Shown here: piece after piece, positions 17,747 through 26,146 of the stretch
Numbering within the stretch: position 1 is the stretch's first letter
Layout: every line of letters begins with the position of its first letter
Program-made: the position numbers and the translations under genes
The notes under the pieces: model-generated
What the model was told of the DNA's origin: nothing
The model's input: the letters and a program-made list of their open reading frames with translations, nothing else
Databases searched by the model: none
From: Ignavibacteria bacterium
Lineage (GTDB): Bacteria; Bacteroidota; Ignavibacteria; Kapaibacteriales; Kapaibacteriaceae
Assembly (NCBI GenBank): GCA_016707005.1
Contig: JADJIQ010000005.1
Location: 1,322,001 to 1,386,000, forward strand
DNA: 64,000 nt
Direction of reading: 5' to 3'

Positions 17747-18118
17747 ATGAATCGCATCAAACTCAAAAATGTTCGGCAAGCGCGCCGAGACCGCCGGGTT
17801 CGCAAGAACATCACCGGTTCGCCAGAACGCTATCGCTTGACGGTGTTCCGTTCACTCGGTCATATCTACGCACAGATCATCGACGACGTAGCTGCAACAA
17901 CACTTGTTTCAGCATCAACGCTCGACAAAGACATCCGTGCCAAGATCACAGACGGTATGTCTAAGGTCGATGAGAGTCGGCTTGTAGGTGCAGCGCTTGC
18001 GGAACGCGCCAAGGCAGTGAAGGCAACGAAGGTTGCATTCGATCGCAATGGCTTCCTTTATCATGGCCGTGTGAAAGCGCTAGCAGACTCTGCGCGCGAA
18101 GCCGGTCTCGATTTCTAA
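17747..18118 (+). CDS. rplR: 50S ribosomal protein L18
   Basis: L18 delivers 5S rRNA to the large subunit. The 123-residue product has RRVRKNITGSPERYRLTVFRS and the C-terminal FDRNGFLYHGRVKALADSAREAGL, matching the family closely. It lies 14 bases after rplF. Confidence 0.97.
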   Translation: MNRIKLKNVRQARRDRRVRKNITGSPERYRLTVFRSLGHIYAQIIDDVAATTLVSASTLDKDIRAKITDGMSKVDESRLVGAALAERAKAVKATKVAFDRNGFLYHGRVKALADSAREAGLDF

Positions 18119-18142
18119 CGCGAACGAAACGGAGCTGATTAC

Positions 18143-18646
18143 GTGGCAAAGCAAAAAGTATCGGACCTCAACCTCAAGGACAAGATCGTCTACGTTGGCC
18201 GCACAGCCAAGGTGGTAAAGGGTGGACGTCGGTTCAACTTCTCAGCGATGGTCGTTGTAGGTGACGAGGCAGGTCATGTCGGGTACGGACTCGGCAAGGC
18301 CGGCGAAGTCTCCAATGCCGTTACAAAGGCAACGGAAGCAGCCAAGAAGTCTGTCGTGAAGGTTCGTGTACAGAATGGTACAGTTCCTCACGAAGTGGTA
18401 GGCCGCTTCGGTGCTGCCAAGGTCCTCATCCGTCCGGCAACGCCGGGTACGGGTGTGATCGCGGCTGGTGGCGTACGTGCTATTCTTGAGCTTGCCGGTG
18501 TAACGGACGTTCTCACAAAGTCTCAAGGCTCGTCCAACCCGCACAACACGGTGAAGGCAACCATGAACGCTCTGATGCAACTCGAGGATGCTGGCGCTGT
18601 GGCTGCACGCCGTGGCGTATCACTCGAGAAGGTACTCAAGGGCTAA
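18143..18646 (+). CDS. rpsE: 30S ribosomal protein S5
   Basis: S5 contributes to decoding accuracy. The start is GTG at 18143, preceded by a GGAG site. The 167-residue product contains the double-stranded RNA-binding part (VKGGRRFNFSAMVVVGD) and the C-terminal domain with GTGVIAAGGVRAILELAG and a SQGSSNPHN motif. Confidence 0.97.
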   Translation: MAKQKVSDLNLKDKIVYVGRTAKVVKGGRRFNFSAMVVVGDEAGHVGYGLGKAGEVSNAVTKATEAAKKSVVKVRVQNGTVPHEVVGRFGAAKVLIRPATPGTGVIAAGGVRAILELAGVTDVLTKSQGSSNPHNTVKATMNALMQLEDAGAVAARRGVSLEKVLKG

Positions 18647-18665
18647 GGCAAAGAAGGAAACGAAC

Positions 18666-18848
18666 ATGAAACTGAAGATTACCCAAGTGCGTTCGGTCAT
18701 CGGCGCCCTTCAAAACCAAAAGGACACGATCAAGGCTCTAGGTCTTGGTCGCCCCAATTACGTCACGGTTAAGCCAAAGAATGTACAGATCCTTGGCATG
18801 ATCAACGTTGTCCGGCACCTTGTGAACGTCGAAGAGATCGCAGACTGA
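18666..18848 (+). CDS. rpmD: 50S ribosomal protein L30
   Basis: This 60-residue protein starts at the ATG at 18666 (MKLKITQVRSVIG); a longer frame from 18588 runs back into rpsE and is rejected. It contains the L30 stretch TIKALGLGRPNYVTVKP. It sits 19 bases after rpsE and 8 bases before rplO. Confidence 0.96.
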   Translation: MKLKITQVRSVIGALQNQKDTIKALGLGRPNYVTVKPKNVQILGMINVVRHLVNVEEIAD

Positions 18849-18856
18849 GGCCTATC

Positions 18857-19318
18857 ATGAAACACATCGGAAATCTTTCGCCCGCCCCGGGCTCTCGTCA
18901 TAAGAAGAAGCGTATTGGTCGTGGTGCCGGTTCCGGTCACGGCGGTACGTCTACGCGCGGACATAAGGGTCACCAATCTCGCAGCGGCTTCAGCCAAAGT
19001 CCGGGATTCGAGGGTGGTCAGATGTCCCTCAAGCGTCGTGTGCCAAAGTTCGGCTTCACGAACATCAATCGCATTGAATATCAAGAAGTGAATGTTGCAA
19101 CCCTGCAGCGCCTTGTTGATGAGAAGCTCGTTACAAATGGCAGCGTCACGAACGACGTACTTCTTGAGCTTGGCGTGATCCGTAAGAGATCCGCACCAGT
19201 GAAGATCCTCGGCAATGGAGATCTTTCGGCAAAGCTCAGTGTAACCTGCGATAAGATCTCAGAAACAGCGAAGCAGAAGATCGAAGCAGCCGGGGGAGCG
19301 GTCACTGTCAATGGCTAA
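18857..19318 (+). CDS. rplO: 50S ribosomal protein L15
   Basis: L15 is a late assembly protein of the large subunit. The 153-residue product shows the glycine/arginine-rich N-terminal arm (IGRGAGSGHGGTSTRGHKG) and a globular C-terminus ending KIEAAGGAVTVNG. Its last 8 bases overlap the start of secY, so the two are probably coupled. Confidence 0.97.
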   Translation: MKHIGNLSPAPGSRHKKKRIGRGAGSGHGGTSTRGHKGHQSRSGFSQSPGFEGGQMSLKRRVPKFGFTNINRIEYQEVNVATLQRLVDEKLVTNGSVTNDVLLELGVIRKRSAPVKILGNGDLSAKLSVTCDKISETAKQKIEAAGGAVTVNG

Positions 19319-20660
19319 TATCGTTACCACCTTCCGGAACATGTTCCGGATCGAAGAACTCCGCCAGCGCATCGCGTTTACGCTGATTGCGCTGCTGGCA
19401 GTTCGTGTGGGATCGTTCATCACGATCCCGGGCGTTGACGTATCCCTGCTGACCCAGGCTTCTGCCATGGATGACAGCGGCACGATCTTTGGATTGTACG
19501 ACATGTTCGTGGGTGGTGCGTTCTCGAATGCTGCCATTTTTGCCCTCGGCATCATGCCGTATATCTCTGCAAGCATCATTCTTCAGATCGCCGGTGTGGT
19601 TCTTCCGGAACTGCAGAAACTCCAGCGTGAAGGAGAAGATGGTCGCCGTAAGATCAATCAATACACACGTATGCTTACCGTGCCGATCGCAGCAATGCAG
19701 GCATGGGGTGTTACGATCAAGATCGCAGGCACAACGGCAGGTGCAGGCGGAGCTTCCGTGGTCCCTGACGCGGGCTTCTTCTGGACCCTTGCCTCTGTTA
19801 TCATCCTCACAGCCGGCACTGTTGGTCTGATGTGGATCGGTGAGCAGATCACAGATCGCGGTCTTGGCAATGGTATCTCGCTCATCATCTTCATCGGTAT
19901 CATCGCACGTTTCCCTACGGCGATCACGCAGGAGATCACGCTCATTCAAGCCGGTTCACGGAACCTCGTGATCGACCTTGTCTTGGTGGCTCTTCTTCTC
20001 GGTATCATTGCTGCCGTGATCTTGATCACGCAGGGGGCTCGACGAATTCCGGTGCAGTATGCGAAGCGCGTAGTTGGCCGTAAGGTCTATGGCGGAACAA
20101 CGCAGTACATCCCACTTCGTGTGAATACTGCCGGTGTTATGCCGATCATCTTCGCACAGTCGATCCTGTTCGTTCCTGCAACGATCGCATCGTTCTTCCC
20201 GGACAGTACGTTCTGGCAGGACGTTTCGCAGCTCTTCAGTGACCGATCAGTGGTCTATGCCCTGATGTACGGTATCATGATCGTATTCTTCACGTACTTC
20301 TATACGGCCATTGCCTTCAACCCGAAGGAAGTTGCCGATAACATGAAGCGCAACGGTGGATTCATTCCTGGCGTTCGTCCGGGAGCTCCAACGTCTGAAT
20401 ACATCGAGAACATCCTCACACGCATCACATTGCCGGGTGCGATCTTCTTGGCGCTCATCGCGATCCTTCCAACGTTTGCGATGAACATCTTGCAGGTACC
20501 TCCGGTATTCGCATCGTTCTTTGGTGGTACAAGTCTTTTGATCATTGTTGGTGTGGCACTTGACACGTTGACGCAGATCGAATCCTTCCTCCTCATGCGT
20601 CATTATGACGGCTTCATGAAGACAGGAAAGATCCGCGGCCGTGCAGGAGCGACAGCGTAA
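19311..20660 (+). CDS. secY: Preprotein translocase subunit SecY
   Basis: SecY is the channel of the general secretion pathway. The 449-residue product has about ten membrane helices, the plug/TM2 region and the cytosolic loop RRIPVQYAKRVVGRK needed for SecA binding. The start at 19311 overlaps rplO by 8 bases. A canonical place in the spc operon supports the call; map follows after 2 bases. Confidence 0.98.
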   Translation: MANIVTTFRNMFRIEELRQRIAFTLIALLAVRVGSFITIPGVDVSLLTQASAMDDSGTIFGLYDMFVGGAFSNAAIFALGIMPYISASIILQIAGVVLPELQKLQREGEDGRRKINQYTRMLTVPIAAMQAWGVTIKIAGTTAGAGGASVVPDAGFFWTLASVIILTAGTVGLMWIGEQITDRGLGNGISLIIFIGIIARFPTAITQEITLIQAGSRNLVIDLVLVALLLGIIAAVILITQGARRIPVQYAKRVVGRKVYGGTTQYIPLRVNTAGVMPIIFAQSILFVPATIASFFPDSTFWQDVSQLFSDRSVVYALMYGIMIVFFTYFYTAIAFNPKEVADNMKRNGGFIPGVRPGAPTSEYIENILTRITLPGAIFLALIAILPTFAMNILQVPPVFASFFGGTSLLIIVGVALDTLTQIESFLLMRHYDGFMKTGKIRGRAGATA

Positions 20661-20662
20661 CC

Positions 20663-21460
20663 ATGGCGGTTGCCGACCTCAGCATTGCTCTTCTCACGGG
20701 AGATGAGATCAAGAAAATGGAAGCAGCAAGTCGCATCGTTGCCGACGTGCTGAATCACATGAAGGGGTTCGTAAAGCCGGGTGTGACAACGATCGAGCTC
20801 GACGCGATCGTGGAGGATTTCATCCGAACACGAGGCGGAGAGCCGGCATTCAAAGGATATGAAGTAGACGGTAAGCTGTTCCCATCTTCAGCTTGCATCA
20901 GTGTTGACGAAGAGGTGGTGCACGGGATGCCTGGTCAGCGTATGCTGAAAGAAGGTCAGATCGTGACGATCGATGTTGGCGTCCAATTGGACGGGTTCTT
21001 TGGAGACAGCGCATACACCTACGGCGTAGGCGAGATATCCACGGACAAACAACGTTTGTTAGATGCCACAAAGGAGTCGTTGAGACTCGGTATCGAGCAG
21101 GCAATTGATGGTAATCGGGTGTATGACATCGCGAGAGCCGTTCAAACGCACGTTGAAAAACAGGGTTTTTCGGTGGTACGGGAACTTGTGGGACACGGCA
21201 TTGGCCGTCACCTCCACGAGGAACCGCCCGTCCCGAACTTCGTTCCGGGCCTGTTGCATCGCAGCAGGTTTCCCAACGCCAAACTCAAATCGGGAATGGC
21301 ATTGGCGATCGAACCGATGGTGAATATGGGGCTGTTCCATGTTCATACGGCAAGCGACGGGTGGACAGTGTACACAGCGGATGGGAAACCATCGGCACAC
21401 TTCGAACACACGATTGTGATCGATGGGGCTACACCGAGGATCCTGACTTTGATGGAGTGA
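20663..21460 (+). CDS. map: Type I methionine aminopeptidase
   Basis: This cytosolic enzyme removes the initiator methionine. The 265-residue product has the pita-bread fold with metal ligands in TIDVGVQLDGFFGDSA (two Asp), GHGIGRHLHEEP (His) and the Glu residues of AIEPMVNMG and FEHTIV. It lies 2 bases after secY and 21 bases before infA, a common order in this operon. Confidence 0.96.
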   Translation: MAVADLSIALLTGDEIKKMEAASRIVADVLNHMKGFVKPGVTTIELDAIVEDFIRTRGGEPAFKGYEVDGKLFPSSACISVDEEVVHGMPGQRMLKEGQIVTIDVGVQLDGFFGDSAYTYGVGEISTDKQRLLDATKESLRLGIEQAIDGNRVYDIARAVQTHVEKQGFSVVRELVGHGIGRHLHEEPPVPNFVPGLLHRSRFPNAKLKSGMALAIEPMVNMGLFHVHTASDGWTVYTADGKPSAHFEHTIVIDGATPRILTLME

Positions 21461-21481
21461 CGATAAAACGACAAGGTTTCG

Positions 21482-21700
21482 ATGGGTCGCGAAGATGTCA
21501 TACGTGTTGATGGTGTGATCGAGGAAGCACTGCCGAATACCCAGTTTATTGTGAAACTGGATAATGGGCACAAGATCCTCGCACACGTCTCCGGCAAGAT
21601 GAGGATGCACTTCATCAAGATCTTTCGCGGAGATAAGGTCACAGTGGAGATGTCTCCCTATGATCTTTCCAAAGGCCGTATCGTCTATCGCTACAAGTGA
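21482..21700 (+). CDS. infA: Translation initiation factor IF-1
   Basis: IF-1 blocks the A site during initiation. The 72-residue product has the S1/OB fold and family sequence (DVIRVDGVIEEALPNTQF, GKMRMHFIKI, DLSKGRIVYRYK). Length is exactly typical. Confidence 0.97.
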   Translation: MGREDVIRVDGVIEEALPNTQFIVKLDNGHKILAHVSGKMRMHFIKIFRGDKVTVEMSPYDLSKGRIVYRYK

Positions 21701-21736
21701 CATTGAACTCGCAAGAGAAAACTAAAGGGTGAGACC

Positions 21737-21853
21737 ATGAAGGTTCAAGCATCGGTGAAGAAGCGCAGTCCCGACGACAAGATCGTTCGTCGTAAGGGAA
21801 GGGTGTATATCATCAACAAGAAGAACCCTCGCTTCAAGCAACGTCAAGGCTAA
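21737..21853 (+). CDS. rpmJ: 50S ribosomal protein L36, cysteine-free
   Basis: This 38-residue gene is easily missed because of its size. It reads MKVQASVKKRSPDDKIV, then RRKGRVYIINKKN, and ends PRFKQRQG. It lies between infA and rpsM, the usual place. The four zinc ligands of classical L36 are replaced and the protein contains no cysteine, so it is the zinc-independent form, in line with the C-minus S14 of this cluster. Confidence 0.95.
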   Translation: MKVQASVKKRSPDDKIVRRKGRVYIINKKNPRFKQRQG

Positions 21854-21868
21854 TTCAGGAGACACGAA

Positions 21869-22246
21869 GTGGCTCGTATCGCAGGTATCGACCTACCAAA
21901 AAATAAGCGCGGCGTGATCGCGCTCACATACATCTTCGGCATTGGTTCTACGCTGAGTGCACAGGTGCTGGATAAAGCCGGCATCGATCACAACAAGCGT
22001 GTTACGAACTGGTCCGATGATGAGGTGGCACGTATCCGTCAGGTTCTCGGTGATTACAAGGTTGAAGGTCAACTTCGCTCTGAGATCCAACTGAACATCA
22101 AGCGTCTCATGGACGTGGGCTGCTATCGTGGACTGCGCCATCGTCGCGGTCTTCCGGTTCGTGGTCAGCGCACCCGTACAAACGCTCGTACCCGTAAGGG
22201 CAAGCGGAAGACGGTGGCCGGCAAGAAGAAGGCAGTGAAGAAGTAA
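21869..22246 (+). CDS. rpsM: 30S ribosomal protein S13
   Basis: S13 contacts P-site tRNA and S19. The start is GTG at 21869 after a CAGGAGA site, giving MARIAGIDLPKNKRGVIAL. The 125-residue product has YRGLRHRRGLPVRGQRT and a basic lysine tail, all typical. rpsK follows after 17 bases. Confidence 0.97.
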   Translation: MARIAGIDLPKNKRGVIALTYIFGIGSTLSAQVLDKAGIDHNKRVTNWSDDEVARIRQVLGDYKVEGQLRSEIQLNIKRLMDVGCYRGLRHRRGLPVRGQRTRTNARTRKGKRKTVAGKKKAVKK

Positions 22247-22263
22247 TAAAGGACTGAACGACA

Positions 22264-22650
22264 ATGGCAGCAGCAAAAAAGCGCGTCAAGCGCAAGATCG
22301 TTGCGGATGTACACGGCAAGGTCTTTGTCCGTGCAACATTCAACAACGTTATCGTCACGATCACAGACACGTACGGCAATACGCTTTCTTGGTCCTCCGC
22401 TGGGAAGAATGGCTTCCGCGGTTCCAAAAAGAATACTCCGTACGCTTCGCAAGTTTCCGCAGACAAGGCCGCCCGCGAGGCCTTCGAAATGGGATTGCGC
22501 AAGGTGGACGTGGTGGTCAAGGGACCTGGTTCGGGTCGCGAAGCGGCTATCCGCGCGCTAACTCAAGCAGGCTTCGAGGTTCTCTCGATCCTCGACCAAA
22601 CGCCGCTGCCGCATAACGGTTGCCGCCCGCCGAAGAAGCGTCGCGTCTAA
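22264..22650 (+). CDS. rpsK: 30S ribosomal protein S11
   Basis: S11 forms the platform of the small subunit. The 128-residue product contains FNNVIVTITDTYGNTLSWSS and ends with DQTPLPHNGCRPPKKRRV, the family ending. The gene that normally follows, rpsD, is absent: rpoA starts 52 bases downstream. Confidence 0.98.
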   Translation: MAAAKKRVKRKIVADVHGKVFVRATFNNVIVTITDTYGNTLSWSSAGKNGFRGSKKNTPYASQVSADKAAREAFEMGLRKVDVVVKGPGSGREAAIRALTQAGFEVLSILDQTPLPHNGCRPPKKRRV

Positions 22651-22702
22651 CGCCGTTACGACAAACTCATTTCAACTGTGACTATTTGACCCAAGGAAGG
22701 CC

Positions 22703-23722
22703 ATGAACATGCAGATGCAGATGCCGGAAGGTGTCGTCGTCGAAGAACTCGGCAGTCCGTACCATGCTCGTTTCGTTCTCAATCCGCTCGAAGAAGGCTA
22801 CGGAACAACGATCGGTAACGCGTTCCGACGCGTACTCCTCTCGTCCATCCAAGGAACAGCCATCGTTGGCGTAAAGATCTCGGATGTACAGCATGAGTTC
22901 CAGACTGTAGCCGGCGTCGTAGAGGACATGTGCGAGATCATCCTCAATCTCAAGGAGGTTCGCCTCCGTATCGTTGATCCAAAATCTCCAAACCGCATCA
23001 CGTTCCGCGTGAAGGGGCAAAAGATCTGGACAGCGGAGATGATCCAAGAAGCAACAGCAGGCGCGATTGAAGTTCTCGATCCGGGAAAGAAGATCGCAAC
23101 ACTTGCAGACGACGCGGATTTCGATGTTGAACTTCGTATCGGTCGTGGCAAGGGCTACGTTCCGTCAGAGGATCAGAACACAACGGACTTCCCGCTTGGT
23201 ATGCTCCCGATCGATGCTATCTATACACCGATCAAGAATGTAATCTACAATGTGGAACCATTCCGCGTTGGTCAGAAGACAGACTACGAGCGCCTCGTCC
23301 TCGACGTAAGCACAGACGGTTCGATCACCGTGAAGGAAGCCGTTGAGCATTCAGCTTCTATCCTTCGCTCACACATCGCACTGTTCCTCGGCGTGAATCC
23401 AACGATCGGCTCTAACTCGGAACCATCAGAAGCACCAGCGGCTGACACAGAAGCTGAGCGCGAACGTTCCCGAGTACGCCGTATCCTCCTTCAGCCTGTT
23501 GATGAACTCGAACTCAGCGTTCGTGCCCACAACTGCCTGAAGGCCGCAAGTATCAAAACATTGGCAGACCTCGTGAGCCTGCAAGAGTCCGACCTCCTGA
23601 AGTTCCGCAACTTCGGTCGGAAGTCTCTGTCCGAGCTCGCAGACGTGGTCGTGCAAAATGGTCTCGTGTTCGGTATGAACGTAGAAGGCTATTTGCGCGA
23701 TGACGAAAAGAAGAATGACTAA
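22703..23722 (+). CDS. rpoA: DNA-directed RNA polymerase subunit alpha
   Basis: The alpha dimer scaffolds RNA polymerase assembly. The 339-residue product has the N-terminal assembly domain (EGYGTTIGNAFRRVLLSSI) and, after a flexible linker at about 235-260, the C-terminal domain with NCLKAASIKTLADLV and RNFGRKSLSEL that binds UP elements and activators. Length is typical. It follows rpsK directly, without rpsD. Confidence 0.98.
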   Translation: MNMQMQMPEGVVVEELGSPYHARFVLNPLEEGYGTTIGNAFRRVLLSSIQGTAIVGVKISDVQHEFQTVAGVVEDMCEIILNLKEVRLRIVDPKSPNRITFRVKGQKIWTAEMIQEATAGAIEVLDPGKKIATLADDADFDVELRIGRGKGYVPSEDQNTTDFPLGMLPIDAIYTPIKNVIYNVEPFRVGQKTDYERLVLDVSTDGSITVKEAVEHSASILRSHIALFLGVNPTIGSNSEPSEAPAADTEAERERSRVRRILLQPVDELELSVRAHNCLKAASIKTLADLVSLQESDLLKFRNFGRKSLSELADVVVQNGLVFGMNVEGYLRDDEKKND

Positions 23723-23742
23723 GGAAGGCTAAGGAGACCAGA

Positions 23743-24408
23743 ATGCGACACAGTTATGCAGGCCGAAAACTCAAACGTACAGCAAGCCACAAGCGGGCGA
23801 TGCTTGCGAACATGGCCACGTCACTCTTTGAACATAAGCGCGTTGTAACAACGGTAGCCAAGGCGAAGGAACTTCGTCCGTTCGCTGAGCATCTCATCAC
23901 GCGTGCACGTAATGCGCACCGCTCTGAGAAGGCCGGAACGATCACTGGCGTCGATGTACACAACCGCCGCATGGTAGGCCGGTTCATCAAGAACAAGGCT
24001 GTTCTCCAGGAGCTGTTCGACACGATCGCACCTCTCGTTGCAGAGCGCGATGGTGGGTACACACGGATCATCAAGCTCGGACTTCGCCGTGGCGACAACG
24101 CTGCAACGGCAATGATCGAACTCGTTGATTGGTCGAACCCGGTCGATGGACGTGTATCGTCCACCAAGCGCCGCGTTGCAGCTAAGGGCCCTGCGAAGCC
24201 AAAGCCAACAACAAAGCCAAAGGTAAAGCCGGCACCGGTAGCAGCAGCTCCGGTTGAGGTTGCACCAGCAGCAGAAGAAGTAGAAGATGTGGTAGACGTA
24301 ACCACAGAATCGATCGACACTCCAGAGGTCGAGTCAGCTCAAGCCGAAGCACCAGCAGCAGATGCTCCAGAAGCAGATGCGCCGGCCGACGGCGAAGAGA
24401 AGGCATAA
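23743..24408 (+). CDS. rplQ: 50S ribosomal protein L17 with long C-terminal extension
   Basis: The first ~130 residues are normal L17 (MRHSYAGRKLKRTASHKRAML, then DGGYTRIIKLGLRRGDNA). About 90 residues follow that are rich in Ala, Pro, Lys and then Glu/Asp (KPKPTTKPKVKPAPVAAA and similar), so the protein has 221 residues instead of about 115-140. The tail is low-complexity and probably disordered, first basic and then acidic. It is the last gene of the supercluster, followed by a strong terminator. Confidence 0.95.
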   Translation: MRHSYAGRKLKRTASHKRAMLANMATSLFEHKRVVTTVAKAKELRPFAEHLITRARNAHRSEKAGTITGVDVHNRRMVGRFIKNKAVLQELFDTIAPLVAERDGGYTRIIKLGLRRGDNAATAMIELVDWSNPVDGRVSSTKRRVAAKGPAKPKPTTKPKVKPAPVAAAPVEVAPAAEEVEDVVDVTTESIDTPEVESAQAEAPAADAPEADAPADGEEKA

Positions 24409-24427
24409 CATAACGGACCATACGATC

Positions 24428-24470
24428 AAAAACGCCGAGTGCTTCCGCATTCGGCGTTTTCCTTTTTTAT
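24428..24470 (+). terminator. Rho-independent terminator of the ribosomal supercluster
   Basis: A long stem AAAACGCCGAGTGC (from 24429) pairs with GCATTCGGCGTTTT (to 24460) around a TTCC loop, followed by CCTTTTTTATT. It starts 20 bases after the rplQ stop and ends just before engB, so it cleanly separates the ribosomal genes from the next operon. Confidence 0.85.
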
Positions 24471-24477
24471 TGGCAGC

Positions 24478-25095
24478 ATGGCACACGACATCCACATCAC
24501 CGCCGAGTTCGTCAAGGGGGCTACCAAACCGGAGCATTTCCCCGAGTCCACTCTGCCCGAGATCGCCATGATCGGTAGATCGAACGTTGGGAAGTCGTCA
24601 CTGATCAATGCCCTCGTACGCCACAATCGCATGGCGCGCGTGTCCAACACCCCGGGCAAAACGCAAGAGATCAATTTCTTCGTTACGGACATGAACTTCA
24701 TGCTCGTAGACCTTCCGGGATATGGCTATGCTCGTGTGAGTAAGGGGCAGCGAGAGCAATTCTCTGTCCTTATCCGAGCATACGTTCTTAAACGTCCGCA
24801 ACTTGTGCTTACCTGCGTCCTGGTGGATGCTCGGCACGACCCGCAGCCGCTCGACCTCGCGATCCTCGAAGAGCTTGAGTTGGCTGGTCGCCCCTTTGCC
24901 ATCATCCTCACAAAATGTGACAAGCTCAAGCCAGCTGCACTGATCGAACGAGAGCAGCAAGTGCGAGACGTGATCCAGAATTGTCAATACGTGGTAGACG
25001 TGGTCCCAACGTCCAGCGAAACGGGCCTTGGCAGACACCAACTCCTTGGTCTCATCAAGCGAATCGTTAACCTCTCAACACAGGTGCCGTCATGA
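24478..25095 (+). CDS. engB: Ribosome biogenesis GTP-binding protein EngB (YsxC/YihA)
   Basis: This small GTPase assists late 50S assembly. I use the ATG at 24478 (MAHDIHITAEFVKG), as an upstream ATG at 24439 lies inside the terminator hairpin. The 205-residue product has the P-loop GRSNVGKSSLINAL, DLPGYGYARV (G3) and TKCDK (G4). It is the first gene of an operon whose members overlap: its stop shares four bases with the purE start. Confidence 0.95.
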   Translation: MAHDIHITAEFVKGATKPEHFPESTLPEIAMIGRSNVGKSSLINALVRHNRMARVSNTPGKTQEINFFVTDMNFMLVDLPGYGYARVSKGQREQFSVLIRAYVLKRPQLVLTCVLVDARHDPQPLDLAILEELELAGRPFAIILTKCDKLKPAALIEREQQVRDVIQNCQYVVDVVPTSSETGLGRHQLLGLIKRIVNLSTQVPS

Positions 25096-25583
25096 CAGCA
25101 CAGCCGCTCGTTGGTATCATCATGGGCAGCGACTCAGACCTCCCGGTCATGCGCGAAGCCGCAACGATCTGCGAAGAGTTCGGCGTTCCCTACGAGATCC
25201 GCGTGGTGAGTGCACATCGCACTCCACAAGACATGGCCGACTATGGAACACAGGCTCATGCTCGCGGACTCAAGGTCATCATCGCCGGTGCCGGCGGTGC
25301 AGCACACCTCCCGGGCATGATCGCGTCCTTTTCGCCCCTTCCTGTGATCGGCGTACCGATCCCGACAAAACAACTACGAGGGCTCGACTCCCTCATGAGT
25401 ATCGTTCAAATGCCATCCGGCGTACCCGTTGCAACAGTTGCGATAGGGGGCGGGCGGAATGCAGGTATCCTCGCTGTAGAGATCCTGTCTGTAGTAGATC
25501 CGACACTTCAAGCCAAGATCATTTCCTTTAAGGAGAAACTTGCCATGGAATCGCGTCAGAAAAATGAAGGCCTCAAAGGTTGA
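25092..25583 (+). CDS. purE: N5-carboxyaminoimidazole ribonucleotide mutase
   Basis: Class I PurE converts N5-CAIR to CAIR in purine synthesis. The 163-residue product has the typical GIIMGSDSDLPVM, SAHRTPQDM with the catalytic His, and AGGAAHLPGMIAS. It overlaps engB by four bases and the next gene by four. No purK is visible in the window. Its linkage to arginine genes is unusual but the overlaps indicate one transcript. Confidence 0.95.
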   Translation: MTAQPLVGIIMGSDSDLPVMREAATICEEFGVPYEIRVVSAHRTPQDMADYGTQAHARGLKVIIAGAGGAAHLPGMIASFSPLPVIGVPIPTKQLRGLDSLMSIVQMPSGVPVATVAIGGGRNAGILAVEILSVVDPTLQAKIISFKEKLAMESRQKNEGLKG

Positions 25584-26146
25584 GCGCCGAAGTGCCTCCA
25601 ACAGGTGATATGGTCATCACTGTTGCCGACATGTCACATGCACGTTACGCCGAGGAGATCGTTGAAACGATCTTTGTGGCGGCGCAACAACGGGGGACGG
25701 GTATTGCCCGTCGTACTCCGGAATATGTGATCCAAAAGATGGAAGAGGGGAAGGCTATCATCGCCCTCACGGCGGACGGACGCTTCGCCGGATTCTGCTA
25801 CATCGAAACGTGGGAGCATGGCGGCTATGTTGCCAACTCTGGTCTGATCGTGAAGCCGGAATTCCGTAAGCATAACCTCGCTCGCAAGATCAAACGTGCA
25901 GCATTCGACCTCTCGCGTAAGAAATACCCGGATGCCAAGATCTTTGGTATCACCACCAGCGCGGCGGTGATGAAGATCAACTCAGAACTCGGATATCGTC
26001 CGGTACACTTCTCAGAACTCACCACCGATGAGTCGTTCTGGAAGGGCTGCCAGTCGTGCCCGAATTACGACATCCTGCAACGTACCAACCGCGCAATGTG
26101 TCTCTGCACCGGAATGTTGTTCGATCCAAAGGACCCAACGGCATGA
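25580..26146 (+). CDS. GNAT family N-acetyltransferase of the arginine operon, probable N-acetylglutamate synthase
   Basis: The 188-residue product has a GNAT fold: VANSGLIVKPEFRKHNLARKI covers the acetyl-CoA loop, and ITTSAAVMKINSELGYRP the C-terminal part. Four cysteines (CQSC and CLC) lie near the end. In Bacteroidota a GNAT protein at the head of the arg cluster is thought to make N-acetylglutamate, which fits this place before argG. The reading starts at TTG (25580) overlapping the purE stop; an ATG at 25610 preceded by AGGTG is an alternative start giving 178 residues. The exact substrate is inferred from context. Confidence 0.85.
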   Translation: MSAEVPPTGDMVITVADMSHARYAEEIVETIFVAAQQRGTGIARRTPEYVIQKMEEGKAIIALTADGRFAGFCYIETWEHGGYVANSGLIVKPEFRKHNLARKIKRAAFDLSRKKYPDAKIFGITTSAAVMKINSELGYRPVHFSELTTDESFWKGCQSCPNYDILQRTNRAMCLCTGMLFDPKDPTA

